DNA of 64,000 nt from Takakia lepidozioides (lineage: Eukaryota; Streptophyta; Takakiopsida; Takakiales; Takakiaceae). The notes beneath the pieces are model-generated. The model was given only the letters and a program-made list of their open reading frames with translations. It was not told the DNA's origin and searched no databases. Each line of letters opens with the position of its first letter. Position 1 is the stretch's first letter. The stretch is from contig CM060732.1 in NCBI GenBank assembly GCA_030704615.1, forward strand, positions 69,669,053-69,733,052. The letters are read 5' to 3'. A program made the translations under genes and the position numbers. Positions 37,087 through 48,214 of the stretch are shown here, one piece after another.

Positions 37087-37584
37087 GTGCAAAATTACAT
37101 TGAAGATTTTTTGAATCTTCAGGTCCAAATCGAAGACATGAGTCCTGTAGAAGCTTTAGACAACTTCAAAAGAGGATTGAAGAAGAAAATTCAAGGAGAG
37201 GTAATTTTACGCAACCTGGTTGATGTCCACGATGCAATTTCAATGGCCCAAAAGATTGAAGGGACGCTACCAAAATACGACGAAGGTATACACGTTCCAT
37301 TGAACCAATACGGACCAACGCTTATGGAGCTTGGAAATCTTCGAAGACGGGATAACTTCCAATACTCTCAAAGAAATAGGCTGGGAATTAGATATGGGGA
37401 AGATAACACACAGCGGCGAATGAAATTGAATGACAAGGATGTGACCTCCTCAACATTCTCACGAACAGAAGGACAAAAGGAAACTCGACAATATTACAAC
37501 TGTGGAAATACAGACATCTTACAGCCAACTGCCGAAGTGGAAGGTACAATCGACAAACTTATCGAAAACCTCTTAACAGTTTAA
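37087..37584 (+). pseudogene. gag C-terminal part of the outer gypsy element
   Basis: Encodes a retrotransposon gag core (IEDMSPVEALDNFKRGL-type block) and a decayed zinc knuckle (YYNCGN, lacking the later Cys/His). It is out of register with the N-terminal gag part at 29.6 kb after allowing for the nested insertion. Confidence 0.75.
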
Positions 37585-37739
37585 GGAGATGAGAAGATAA
37601 CAAACATCACAATGAGCAGGAAAATGAGGACAACCAGTAAGTAGACCTCGTGGTCTTACTGGTTCTACAAAGAAGAGGAGAGGCGAGGGGCCTTACAAGG
37701 AGAAGAGACAAATCAATCATGCGGGCAAGAAAGAGACGC

Positions 37740-39437
37740 AGTTAATTGTGGCAGATGAAACCTTGGAAGGTATTCATGTGAAAGTGTTAATAGACCCTGG
37801 GGCAAAAAAAAACTGCCTTGAAACTAGGACTCCCCTTAGAAAAGGATGAAATAGATGAAGTAGAAATTCCAAATGGACATGCAGAGGCCATTGAGACACT
37901 ACCTAAAAACATAGAGTTGTCGATTGGTAAATATAGAGAAACCTTAGAATGGCGAGTGGTCAGACTGACTCGATATGACGTAATATTAGGCATGCCTTGG
38001 ATGGAATCTCACAACCCTGATGTTGATTGGCGTAGAAAGATAGTCAAAACCCAGAATTGGAAAATATGGGGAGATGGAGTGAAGACACTATATCGAAACC
38101 TACCATCATTTGTTATAGGTACTACAGCTATATGTAAGAAAGACTTATTATTTGTAGGTTTAATAAGAGACGTGGAAAATCCGAAAAACCCCGCCAAAGA
38201 GAAGAGTAGATCATAAGATTGAGGTTGTTCCAAGTAGTACTCCTTCTTGTAAAGTCCCTTATCGATTAGCACCAAACGAGTTGGAAGAATGTAAGGCTCA
38301 AATCGAGGACCTACTATCAAAAGGCTTTATAAGACCAAGTGTATCCCTGTATGGAGCGCCGGTGTTGTTTGTGAAGAAAAAAGATGGAGCAATGCGCATG
38401 TGCATTGATTATCGAGCACTCAACCAGCAGACAGTGAATAACAAGTACCCGTTACCACGCATGGACGATCTATTTGACCAACTGCGATGAACAAAATACT
38501 TTACGAAGCTTGATCTAAGGAGTGGATACAACCAAATTCGAGTTGCTGATGAAGATGTATATAAGACCGCTTTCCGCACTAGGTATGGACATTTTGAATA
38601 CATGGTTATGCCATTTGGTCTCACCAATGCCCCAGCCACATTCATGGGCCTCATGAATGATATCTTTCGCCCATTCTTAGATAGATTTGTGATAGTCTTT
38701 TTAGATGATATTCTGATCTATAGTAACAGCCTTGTCGAGCATAGAAACCACCTCAAACAAGTATTACAAGTTCTCCATGAGAATCAGCTATATGCCAAAG
38801 CATCTAAATGTGAGTTTGAAAAATAAGAAGTAGATTATCTTGGGCATCGTGTGAGTAGGAAGGGAATTGAGGTAATGAGTGAGAAAATAGAAGCTATTCA
38901 GCAGTGGATAGCCCCTGAAGACTTACCCAATTAAGGAGTTTTCGTGGCCTTACCGGATTCTACAGACGATTTGTACGGGCATTCTCAAAGATTGCCCAAC
39001 CATTGACAAATCTTTTGGGCAAAGGAATTAAATGGAAGTGGGGTAAAGAAGAGGAGTTAGCATTTCAGGCCTTGAAGGATGCGTTGCTTCATGCCCCGAT
39101 CTTGAAATGGTATGATCCAACAAGATTAATCAAGCTCTCGGTAGATGCGTCAGGCTCAGCAGTGGGTGGGGTATTACAACAAGAATGGGAAAACGGATGG
39201 CACCCAGTTGCATATTTTTCTCGCAAATTGTTACCTGCGGAACAAAACTACCATACAACCGAACGAGAAGAATTGGCCATTGTTTTGGGTACAAAACACT
39301 ATCTTGGAGACAAAGAGTTCATAGTGGAGACAGACCATAAACCGTTGTTGTACTTGGAGACACAAAAAGATTTATCGAAAAGACAGATTCGTTGGGCGGA
39401 GTGGCGACAACAATTTAATATGATGTCATGGTTTTAG
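37740..39437 (+). pseudogene. protease, RT and RNase H of the outer gypsy element
   Basis: A protease-like segment has LIDPGA where DSGA or DTGA is expected. RT has the [21 protein letters not shown] and FLDDILIYS blocks but is broken by stops at 38,488-38,490 and 38,824-38,826. RNase H has the VDASGSAVGGVLQQ and ETDHKPL blocks and runs into foreign sequence after 39,423. Inactive. Confidence 0.9.
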
Positions 39438-40180
39438 TCATGGTTATCTAGAATTACCTACTTCTAGTTAACTAAGACATTTTAGATATTTATATTTATA
39501 TTTTGTGTGTTGGGAACTCATTTGGTCTCACATGCCAAGTGAGGTGTCGAGCATCACTTGAGACATGGAGATAGGTTTTCCCCTTGTGAGTGTTGAGGAG
39601 GCTCATCTTCTTGTAGTTGAGCCTCCATGAGCTTCTCTCACCTCCATAGCTCTAGGTATTGAGAATGAGTGTGTTGAGGGCTTTCTAGGGTGGATTCCAT
39701 TAGCAAAGGTGCCCTTGGCTTGACTTAGTTTATGTGATAGAGTGGATTTCACTTGGAAGGACTAGGGCTTGTTCTTCATGTGATTGCTTCATGCTTTGAG
39801 AGCTTTCATTGTCTTCTACTTCTCTCATTTCTCATCTCTTATCACCACAAGAAGATCACCTTATGCTTGTGAGTGCGGAGTGTAAGGATTAGTTTTGCAC
39901 TTGTATTTTAAAGAGGTTGAGAGCTAGGAGAATTTAGCTCTTGTATCACAAGGCTTGCAAGGGGTTGCAAGGAAAGGTGCTCGAGTATTGCATGCACCAA
40001 GGAGTTGGAGAGCTTGAGAAGAAAGCTCTTGAGTCACAAGATTTTGCAAGGATTGTAAGGAGGAAGTCTTGTGTGTGTGGAAGCATGGATTCTAGGGTTT
40101 GAGAATCCTTTGTATGCATTATGGAGTCGATGGTGTTGTAGTGTGAATGCAGGGGAGTAACAGTGAAATTTTGCTTGGCA
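39424..40180 (+). repeat. LTR-like repeat X, copy 1
   Basis: Begins TGTCATGGTTTTAGTCATGG and is homologous over about 230 bp to 55,134-55,400. It truncates the outer gypsy element. Near its end, TGGCATCAGGATCC (40,176-40,189) resembles a degenerate initiator-tRNA primer site. No coding domain follows, so this may be the 5' LTR of a non-autonomous element. Confidence 0.45.
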
Positions 40181-42858
40181 TCAGGATCCGGCATTACTAC
40201 AAAGGGAGTGCCCTGGTACTAATAACGGGAGGGAACTATCCATGCCTACAGGTAATTCCATGGGCACACTATGCTATTGCTCTGCCAGGACAAAATGTGG
40301 CTAAGTCATGAAATACGCCTTTTCATCCATAGGATGAATGGCTTTCATCGCTGGTGATTACCTTAGAAACGCAGGTCGAGGAAGCTTAGGGCTTGCTGGA
40401 GGGTAATCGTGCAGGGAACAGCTAGGTAATTTTGCTCAAGCCAGGAGAAGGGAGGCGGTGCAGTAATCGGTTCATGGCTTTGAAGAGAGGGAGTGCTGCA
40501 GGACGATTCATCAAGGGCGAGGGAAGTAATATCATGTACTACTGACAGAAGTAATGAAGGCATAGAGGCGGTGCTTCCTGTGATTTGACCGCTGAAGGTG
40601 TAGGAGTTGCAGGGAAAGCAGCTCGGTGGAGGGGCAGCAGTGCCGTCGTTACTCTCATAAACACGATGACAAGGAGGATGAACTTGCAAGGGAAACAGCC
40701 TGCTGCCAGGGAATAGGAAGGTGGGGTTGCAGACTTGATCAAAGGCTAGTTAAGATGATGGAGCAGCTCCATCATGACGAGCATCTGCCAGAGGTAGGGT
40801 GTGCAAACTGATACCGCCGCCATTGCATTCATGTGCAATTATAGAAAGCTGCACTTGTGGAGAAGCAATTGCTGCCAGATCAAGGGCAGAGATGGGATTA
40901 CTGACTTGACCACTTGTGAAATGGTGCAATCGCCAGAATGAGGGCATTGCTTGTGGACAGTGATACAGGTTATCTGTAAATAAAGAAGCAAAGAGTGAAA
41001 TATGTAGAGCATGAAGCTTTCAGATAATGACTGTCTTCTTGTTATCACATCAGATCTTAGGGTAGATTAGCAGAGATGGTAGGATAGGGTAGTTAGTGGC
41101 AAGCAACAAGGTTACTGCCATAGGTTGAAACAGAGCTGTCAAGACTCGCGGAACGCTTGAATCGACGAAATATCTGAAGGTGGAGTGGCAGAGCAATGAC
41201 AGGATCTAACATGCATAGATCTTTGTTTTTACAACGTGGCATTCAAACGACAAAAGGAGTTAGGGGAGCTGCTGACAGAGATGGTGAGGTGCCATTTCAG
41301 GCAGGCGATCCCACCGCTTCAGCTGGAGTATAAGAGAGCTAAGTTCATAGATGCAAGGGCTCCTCTCTGACTTAGGGATAGTTGCTATGGAATTTTTGCT
41401 AGAGAGACTCTCATAGAAATGAGGGAGATAGAAAAAGATTTTGGCAAATGGAATGGAGACTTCTAGAATTCATACCAGTCCTGGTGGTAGAGAGAAAGTG
41501 AGGTAGGGTGGAAGTTGTGTGGAGTGCTGCAAGAAGTTGGGAAGTCACCTCTCAAACATAGGATGCTTCCTTTTTGGGTGTGACTTAGAAATCGTTTTGG
41601 GCAGATTTAGGACTTGCTCTTGATAGAAGGGAAAAAGATAGAGACATGTGATCGAGAGGAAAAAGGGTTTTTGAAAATGGAATGGAGTGGTGGTCTGGGC
41701 TTCAAACCAGAATGGTGTAGAGAGGATAAGAGATGATGCATGTCAATTGGGAATGGTGATAGAAGGGCTGTCTGGTCCAATATGGGCAATTGCATCAGAA
41801 AAGGGAGATAAAACATTGGGAAGAAGAGAGATCCGCTCAGCAAAAGAATGATGAGAGGAGGGTCAGTTGAGAGATAAAGGAAAGACCATGAGTTGGATAG
41901 AAATATCAGACCTGCACTGTATGGTAGTTACATGTTGCCTTGCACTTTCGGTGATTGCATGACAACAAAGGGGGTTCAATGTAGATGCTACATGCAAATG
42001 GTGAACTCATAGGCTGTCATTAACCCACTGGTAAGCTGTTTGAGTGACTATATCAGCATGAAAACTAAGCTGGTGCAAGACAGAACCCTAGTCAGGCCTG
42101 TTGCACTATGCAGGAAACACCTTCACTTGTCCCATCCATGTCTTCTCTTCCGCTGCGGCGTGGATGAGGGCTTCATGAACTCTGATCATAAACAACATGG
42201 ATGTAGCCAACCTGTGTGGGAGAACCAGGATAACAACAAGACCTTGCACTAAGAACTAGATTAGGATTAGACAGAAGGGGATATATGCCCCCTTCTTTTC
42301 ACACTACAGTGTGCGCTATGGCTTGTGGAGAGTGACTAAAGGCTTGTTAGTGCTCATTTCACTATCAAGCTAGGGTTAAGCAAGTTCAAAGTGTGGATGT
42401 TGTGGAAGAGAAGCCAAGGAGCTATATATGCTTGGGCTTGAAGACAACAAGGGCAAGAAGCTCAAGAGGTTTTGAAAGGGAGCATGTGAAGAAATCTTCC
42501 AATCATGGTGGTGTGGAGCCAAGCTTAGGGTGCCATTGGAAGGGCTTGGAGAACATGTGGTGGGAAATCCTTGAAGGGAAATCATCATTCAATGTATGCA
42601 TAGCTTCACCCTAACTATGTAATGTGACAAGAGGGGGAGACAATACTTGGCTATTCATGCTCTTGGTAGTGCGAGCTTTGTGGTGGATAGTTGACCAAGC
42701 AAGTGGTGCACGTGTGGAGCATGCTCGCTTGAGTTTGTAAGTTCAAGTTTGAGAAGGGGAGCTCTTGAACTAGCAAGAGGTGAAGGCCTTTGAGATCCAT
42801 TTGTGTGTGAAGTGGGAGAGGTGTTGATTCATGTTATGATGAAAGAGAGCAACACATG
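40181..42858. other. gene-free stretch
   Basis: About 2.7 kb of G- and A-rich sequence with only short overlapping frames. It could be the interior of the non-autonomous LTR element whose LTR starts at 39,424; a purine-rich AAGAGGGGGAG at about 42,630 could be its polypurine tract. I found no second LTR. Confidence 0.4.
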
Positions 42859-43095
42859 TATACTAAACAGGGCAACTACCTCATAACGATACCTCAACTT
42901 GCATATAGGCTGATTTGACCAAGTTTCTTTGTAAGTCAGGCGCTATACCTCTGGTGGAATACTAAACAGAGCTACTGTCTTATGACGATACCTCCGCATA
43001 AATATAGATTAATTTGGCCAACTTTTCTTGTAAAATGAAATACTATACCTCTGTAGATATATCAAACAGGGCTACAACCTAATGACGATATCTCT
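42859..43095. repeat. roughly 100-bp tandem repeat, 2.4 units
   Basis: The units begin at about 42,861, 42,959 and 43,065 with CAAACAG-type starts (ACTAAACAGGGC, ACTAAACAGAGC, ATCAAACAGGGC). Each continues with ACGATA(C/T)CTC blocks. Confidence 0.7.
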
Positions 43096-43214
43096 ACTAG
43101 TATATATCTCTCTCTCATCTCTCTCCTTTAGGCTACGCGACTCATCTCGTGACTTAGGCCTTACGACAAGCAAAGGATGGACGGGCAGCAGGAATAGACG
43201 GGCAACATGTATAT

Positions 43215-43305
43215 TCAGCTTATACTCTCGTATGTATATGTATATACGATGCATATACATATACATATACATGATAATATATTATATATTATATACAAAA
43301 ATAAG
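43215..43305. repeat. TATG/TATA microsatellite
   Basis: Alternating GTATAT, ACATATAC and ATATATTA runs between the roughly 100-bp repeat and the palindrome array. Confidence 0.7.
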
Positions 43306-43322
43306 TTAAAAATTATAGATTA

Positions 43323-43523
43323 CAATTCAATTGAATTGTAGTCAGCAATTCAATTGAATTGTTGACTGCAATTCAATTGAATTACGAGTTGACAATTCAA
43401 TTGAATTGCCAATTCGCAATTCAATTGAATCGTGCCGACAATTCAATTGAATTGCAAATTAGGGTTAGTTCAATTGAATTGCCCTTGCAATTCAATTGAA
43501 TTGCGCACTGATCAAGTGAATTG
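43323..43523. repeat. array of the palindrome CAATTCAATTGAATTG
   Basis: Copies start at 43,323, 43,346, 43,369 (last base changed), 43,393, 43,417 (one change), 43,439, 43,466 (left edge degraded), 43,488 and 43,508 (degenerate). Spacing is 21-27 bp, mostly 22-24. Linkers differ in sequence. Each unit is a perfect 16-bp palindrome. The function is unknown. Confidence 0.92.
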
Positions 43524-46368
43524 CGATGCATTTCACATCAAGGCCTTTTTGGAATTCCCTAGACTGTCTCTGTGCCTCGCTTGCGCATGGGACAGAAGCA
43601 GGAAAATCGAAAGGGAAGAACACTTATCATTCACTACTGTCCTTTGTACTATGATATCCGGACAGTGATAATGTAATTTATTCCTAGAAATCCACGGAGG
43701 TCTTCCCACCACCGCTTGACCCATAGTTAATTTCGGGCTGCTCAAGTGGGGAGGGCCCTGCTGTCTTTCTTGATCGATACTTACTCTTGTCCCATCGGCA
43801 CTTCTGAGCTTTCCAACCCGTTGTAACTTGTATCATGTCATTTCTGGATGCATTGTTTGAGGGAGGACCCACACTTCACGTGGGCAGGATGGAAGGTCTT
43901 TGGGCCACATTCCATCCTGCCTTCACGTTCAATATCGCATACACGCTAGACGCACCATTTGATTTGGCACAGACCCAACTCATCCATTCATGCATATCCC
44001 TTTGTTTGGGAACGTAACTACTAAGTAGCAACCCTGTCAACTGCTTCATCGACTCTGGCAACGTCGTCTCAAAAGGCCCTGTCAACTCTCGAGTGTTTTC
44101 AACCCCATGAGCTTGCCCATACACTCTGCTAGCCTCACCCATAGTCCCAATCAACATACAAGCGCAATGTCTCAGATCCGTGTGAGTTCATCAATACACT
44201 CTGGGAGAGTCTGTACAACACTTCCCTTGCCCTTTAAAGGAAATCCAAAAGTGGAGCGTTTACAGGTCTTTGAGTTCACAACTGACTGCTGCAACTTCTC
44301 CACAAAATTCAGGTGGTGTGCAGAGCTTCTGTATGGAAATTAAGTCTGTACTGCTTCAGAGCGGGAGATTTCAAGTAATCCAAGCTCAGTCTTGACAGCA
44401 TCTTGTTGGGACACATCTCATTTGAGATTAAAAGATTGCTCCTCATATTTCAAACTGGCAGCTCACTTTTACTCTGAACTTGGATTCTGTGAGACTTGTC
44501 GGAAGCCTTCTATCTTCTCAGAAGGGGCATGTGTTATGCCCATGATCAAGCATGCGACTCTTCCCACTAGGTCAACCTTCTTTCACTGGCCTAGTTCACA
44601 GAGGAAGTGCTTATCATGGAAGTTTGGGGACAGTTTCTACTTCCATCATTTATTTAAACCTGAAATATGACTCTGTCCATAGGTCTTGTCTTGAGATCCC
44701 CCTAAACCCTTACCTGCCTAGGTAACCACGGTACTCTCCGGCTACCTTTTAAACTGGCCATAACTTTTGTTGGGCAGCTCAGATTCAATGAATTTTGTTG
44801 AACATCCAACCAAATACTTGCTCACATCTGAACATTCTACAAACAGAAATCATATAAAAACTCTTGTTGATTATGAGAAAGAAAAGGGATGCCATGAACT
44901 GAAAGGTTCAGATGTGTGTCCGTAAAAAACTGAAGATATACAAAGCACTCAACCTTCAGCATTCTTATTGGCTCCACCTTCAAGATGCTCCCACTTATTC
45001 GAAAGTTCGGTAACTTTTGGTTACTCAGACAGCTATGGAACAAATTTACTAACAATAGAACATCCAATGCTGCTGCAACAACGACACCCAAGCTCAGTAC
45101 ATCAAACCATTGTGAAAAGCAACACGTCTACGAACCGACTGCAAGCCAAGACAAATCATCCCACATCGCTCCATCGGGACTGTCGTAGAAAAATGAGAAG
45201 ATGGACAATCCAAGAGAAGGCAGACCCCGACCCATATTCTGCGAGAATGGACCCAGCTCCAAACTCAGCCCACATTTGTAACTAACCTGAATTCCAAGCC
45301 ACAACGAAGCATCCTTCCACTGTTGTGAAATAATCTCAACAACACACGAGATCAAAGAGAGTTGAGTCCTTTGACCTTCTCTTGCAAACTGTTGCCATGG
45401 AAAAGACGAGACATCAAGACCCCTCAAATCCATAAGCCATCATCCACATGGGCTTAAAATTGATACACAACAACAAGTTGACATACTTGAAACAGAGTGT
45501 GCATGGCAAGTACATGCATGTTTGGCTGTCAGGCAAGAATGTGTAACCAACACCTTCCAAAACAGGAGACAAAGTTAGTCACAGGCGGACCATAGCAGTC
45601 GATGTCATGTACAGGAAAACACCCTCACATAGAACCCCAGAAGACTTCACAGGTCAAACGATTCAAAGCTCTTTTGCATAAACTGAAGTCTGCCAAAATC
45701 TGGATCTACTGTTATCTGTGGCTCATATGGGTGGAATCATTGGTGGACAGCATGATCAAACATTCAGGCCACTGGCCGAGAATTCATTCTTCATTTGGCA
45801 TCTTGCATCTTCCCAAGTTTGATCTTCCTTAACCTTTTCAGATTGATTGATGATATGTACCAGGACTTCCCATCCATATCTTGACCTGAAATCCCCACTC
45901 GGGATGTGTGTGTTCAGTGCAACCTTGTTCTTAATTAGTGTGCATTGCATTTTACTTCTGGGCAATAGTCTGCCTACATTTAGTGTAACCAACTCACAAC
46001 TCACCTGAGCAGACCAAAACTTCCAAGTTCCTGTGTGAGGGCTTAGGACCCTCATCAAGACTTTCCTGTGCCTTGCAAGTTTATTTTTACATTCTGACAC
46101 AAGACTAGCAATAATAAGTCGAGTAGATGGGATGCTTGTGAAGACCACGCTTGTGAAGACCACACTGAAAGATTTCATAGTTTAAACCTGATCAACTCCT
46201 AACACTAGACCAGGGTCATAAGACAATGAAAAGTAGTCTGAATTGTTTAGTTCCACATGTGGGTGTCTGGCATGTAGACTTTCGGGTTTCTTATGACTGC
46301 AACATTCTTCTTAGCTTGTTCTTGAAAAAGATACATCTTTGAGACATACACCTCCTGTGAGACCTGAT
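43524..46368. other. no confident gene
   Basis: Minus-strand frames at 43,684-44,157 and 45,756-46,178 are open for 60-140 codons but have no recognisable domain. Part of the right side must be the 3' UTR of the eL21 gene. Confidence 0.4.
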
Positions 46369-47260
46369 TTAATAGCCTCCTTTGAGATCATTGACGACAT
46401 CATAGGGAATCGGAGTCACAGTCTCGAGTGTGGATGCATCCAGAACAAACCCACCCTTGGGGCCTTGTGGCTGCCGTTTAGTAACAACGGTTTCCCCACG
46501 AGCCTTGGCCTCAGCCTTCAGCTTGTCGTTACTCTTTCGACGTTCAATAAACTCCTCTCGGCAGCGGGACGGCTGGACATGCTCAACGCGCACATGGATG
46601 CGCTTCCGAATAATCCTGGGGCCAACCTGGAATTCAGAGTACCGACAAAACTCAGAAGCAGTCTGACCACAAAATTGTACTGTACTCAGAAACTGGAAAA
46701 CCAACAGGAATCTGTGGATTGCATTTGAGACAACAATATGTGCTCATGATTGCTTCAGGGCAAATCTAGAAAAAACAGATGACAGACATTGGACGACTTG
46801 TGCTGCTCATACTGCAACATTTTGCTTCACAGTCACACAACCTAACTCTAGGTATTGGGAGCTTAACACCCTGAGAAGACTGTTTCTTATTCTCGCACAC
46901 TGGTCAGACGTTCACTTTAGCTCCTTCTCTTTCCGATGTCCTCACAAAAGCTTTTGAACGTTACAACAGAGAGCATATCATGCACATAACTTCCACAGAC
47001 ACCATCCATATACAAGAACCCACCTGCTTGTTAACAACTACACCAACAGCCCGCTTGGTGACATTCCAGACGATACCAGTGCGGCCATGGTAGAACTTGT
47101 GGGGCATGCCCTTGTGCACAGCGCCATTCACCTTGATGTCCACATAATCTCCAATCCTGTAGTTTCTCAGATATGTGGTCAAGTGAATGTACCCCTTCTG
47201 TCTGAATGGCCGCGAGAACAGATCCCTGGTACGCGATCGCAATCCATGACCTGCCGGCAT
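46369..47260 (-). CDS. RPL21: 60S ribosomal protein L21 (eL21)
   Basis: A component of the large cytosolic ribosomal subunit. Exon 1 (47,024-47,260, 79 codons) starts [13 protein letters not shown] and ends VVNKQ at a GTGGGT donor. Exon 2 (46,369-46,626) starts [16 protein letters not shown] after TTCCAG and ends [11 protein letters not shown]. The product is 164 residues, the normal eL21 length, with the conserved [13 protein letters not shown] and ETVTPIPYD blocks. One difference from the usual VGNRII is VGPRII at the junction. The frame is intact and there is nothing unusual in it. The 5' leader just upstream is pyrimidine-rich on the plus strand, so purine-rich on the coding strand. Confidence 0.97.
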
Positions 47261-48214
47261 GGCTCCTGCCCTCCTCTCTCAAAGTCACTGCTCCGAGAAA
47301 GGAAAAGGAACTCGTTCGTCATGCAATTAGGGCACAATACCCTCTCTCATGTCCCGATACAGAGGGACTCTTAACCTGGTTATGGCGCATTGACTTCCGA
47401 ACAATAGAATCCTCATTCCGGCATTTGAAATCTGCATCCCAGAATATCTAGTCCCGGTGCACGAGCTTACAAGCCACGTTTAGAGATGTTTGAGACTTCC
47501 TTTGCTGGCAGCTGTGTGAGAAGATGGATCCTCTTCTTAAAAAATATTGTTCTGTTGATAGATACTGGGGAGGAAATGCAGGTGGATGCATGTTGTTTCC
47601 AAGTACATGTTCAACTTCTCTGCAAGGGTTTCTGCAGATCCTGACAGTGGTGATGCTTCCATGAATGCTTGTCTTATGCATGGCAAGCTAGATTGGTCTC
47701 TTGATGCTCAATGGAAAATTACTACATCCTCCAGGAAGAGGTAGGCACTCTCGCCTCCTTCTGAGCCTAACAAAATGTAGAGATCATTTTGGGGTGACAA
47801 GTCATTATCATCATGTTGCAGTAGTAAGTCATCTCTGGGTGGAAAAGCTTGTTAGATTGGTTCCTCTGCATAACCTGCAACTGGGAACTGGCTAGAAGAA
47901 AGTTTTCCATAGGATTGTGTTGTGGTAGCCCTGTGCTAAGTAAGGTGTCTGTGACCAAGATGATACTGTTATCTGATTCACCCTAGAGACTTGAAGCCCC
48001 CTAGGTATGTGAATTGCTGCAAACGGCCCAATCCATAGCTGTGCAATGTGAACTCCAACATAGGCTTTCCACAGCAGAAAACTCATGTATGGTCTCCCAC
48101 CTAGATACTCTAGCCGTACTCAGATGGAGAACTGTTTTCTAATGTACAAAATAGCAACTAATTTCTTCATGATGGACAATGAATGAGTAAAAAATCTCCA
48201 ATTTTTTGTTCCGT
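47261..48214. other. intergenic between eL21 and glutaredoxin
   Basis: Holds the eL21 promoter and the glutaredoxin 3' UTR. No other gene was recognised. Confidence 0.5.

Larger units (their letters stand above)
28980..39423 (+). mobile_element. decayed Ty3/gypsy retrotransposon, interrupted
   Basis: An LTR-type end (...GGTGTTACA) is followed by TGGTATCAAAGCC at 28,980-28,992, a primer-binding site for initiator-Met tRNA. Gag starts at 29,628, is interrupted by the nested element at 29,880-36,805, and resumes. A protease remnant, reverse transcriptase and RNase H follow up to about 39,423, where another repeat begins. The integrase and 3' LTR are missing. Several stops break pol. It belongs to a different family from the nested element. 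Confidence 0.75.

Noticed and set aside
43323-43523. CRISPR-like array
   Set aside because: Repeats are 16-bp palindromes with 5-10 bp linkers in a eukaryotic nuclear context, and no cas genes are present.
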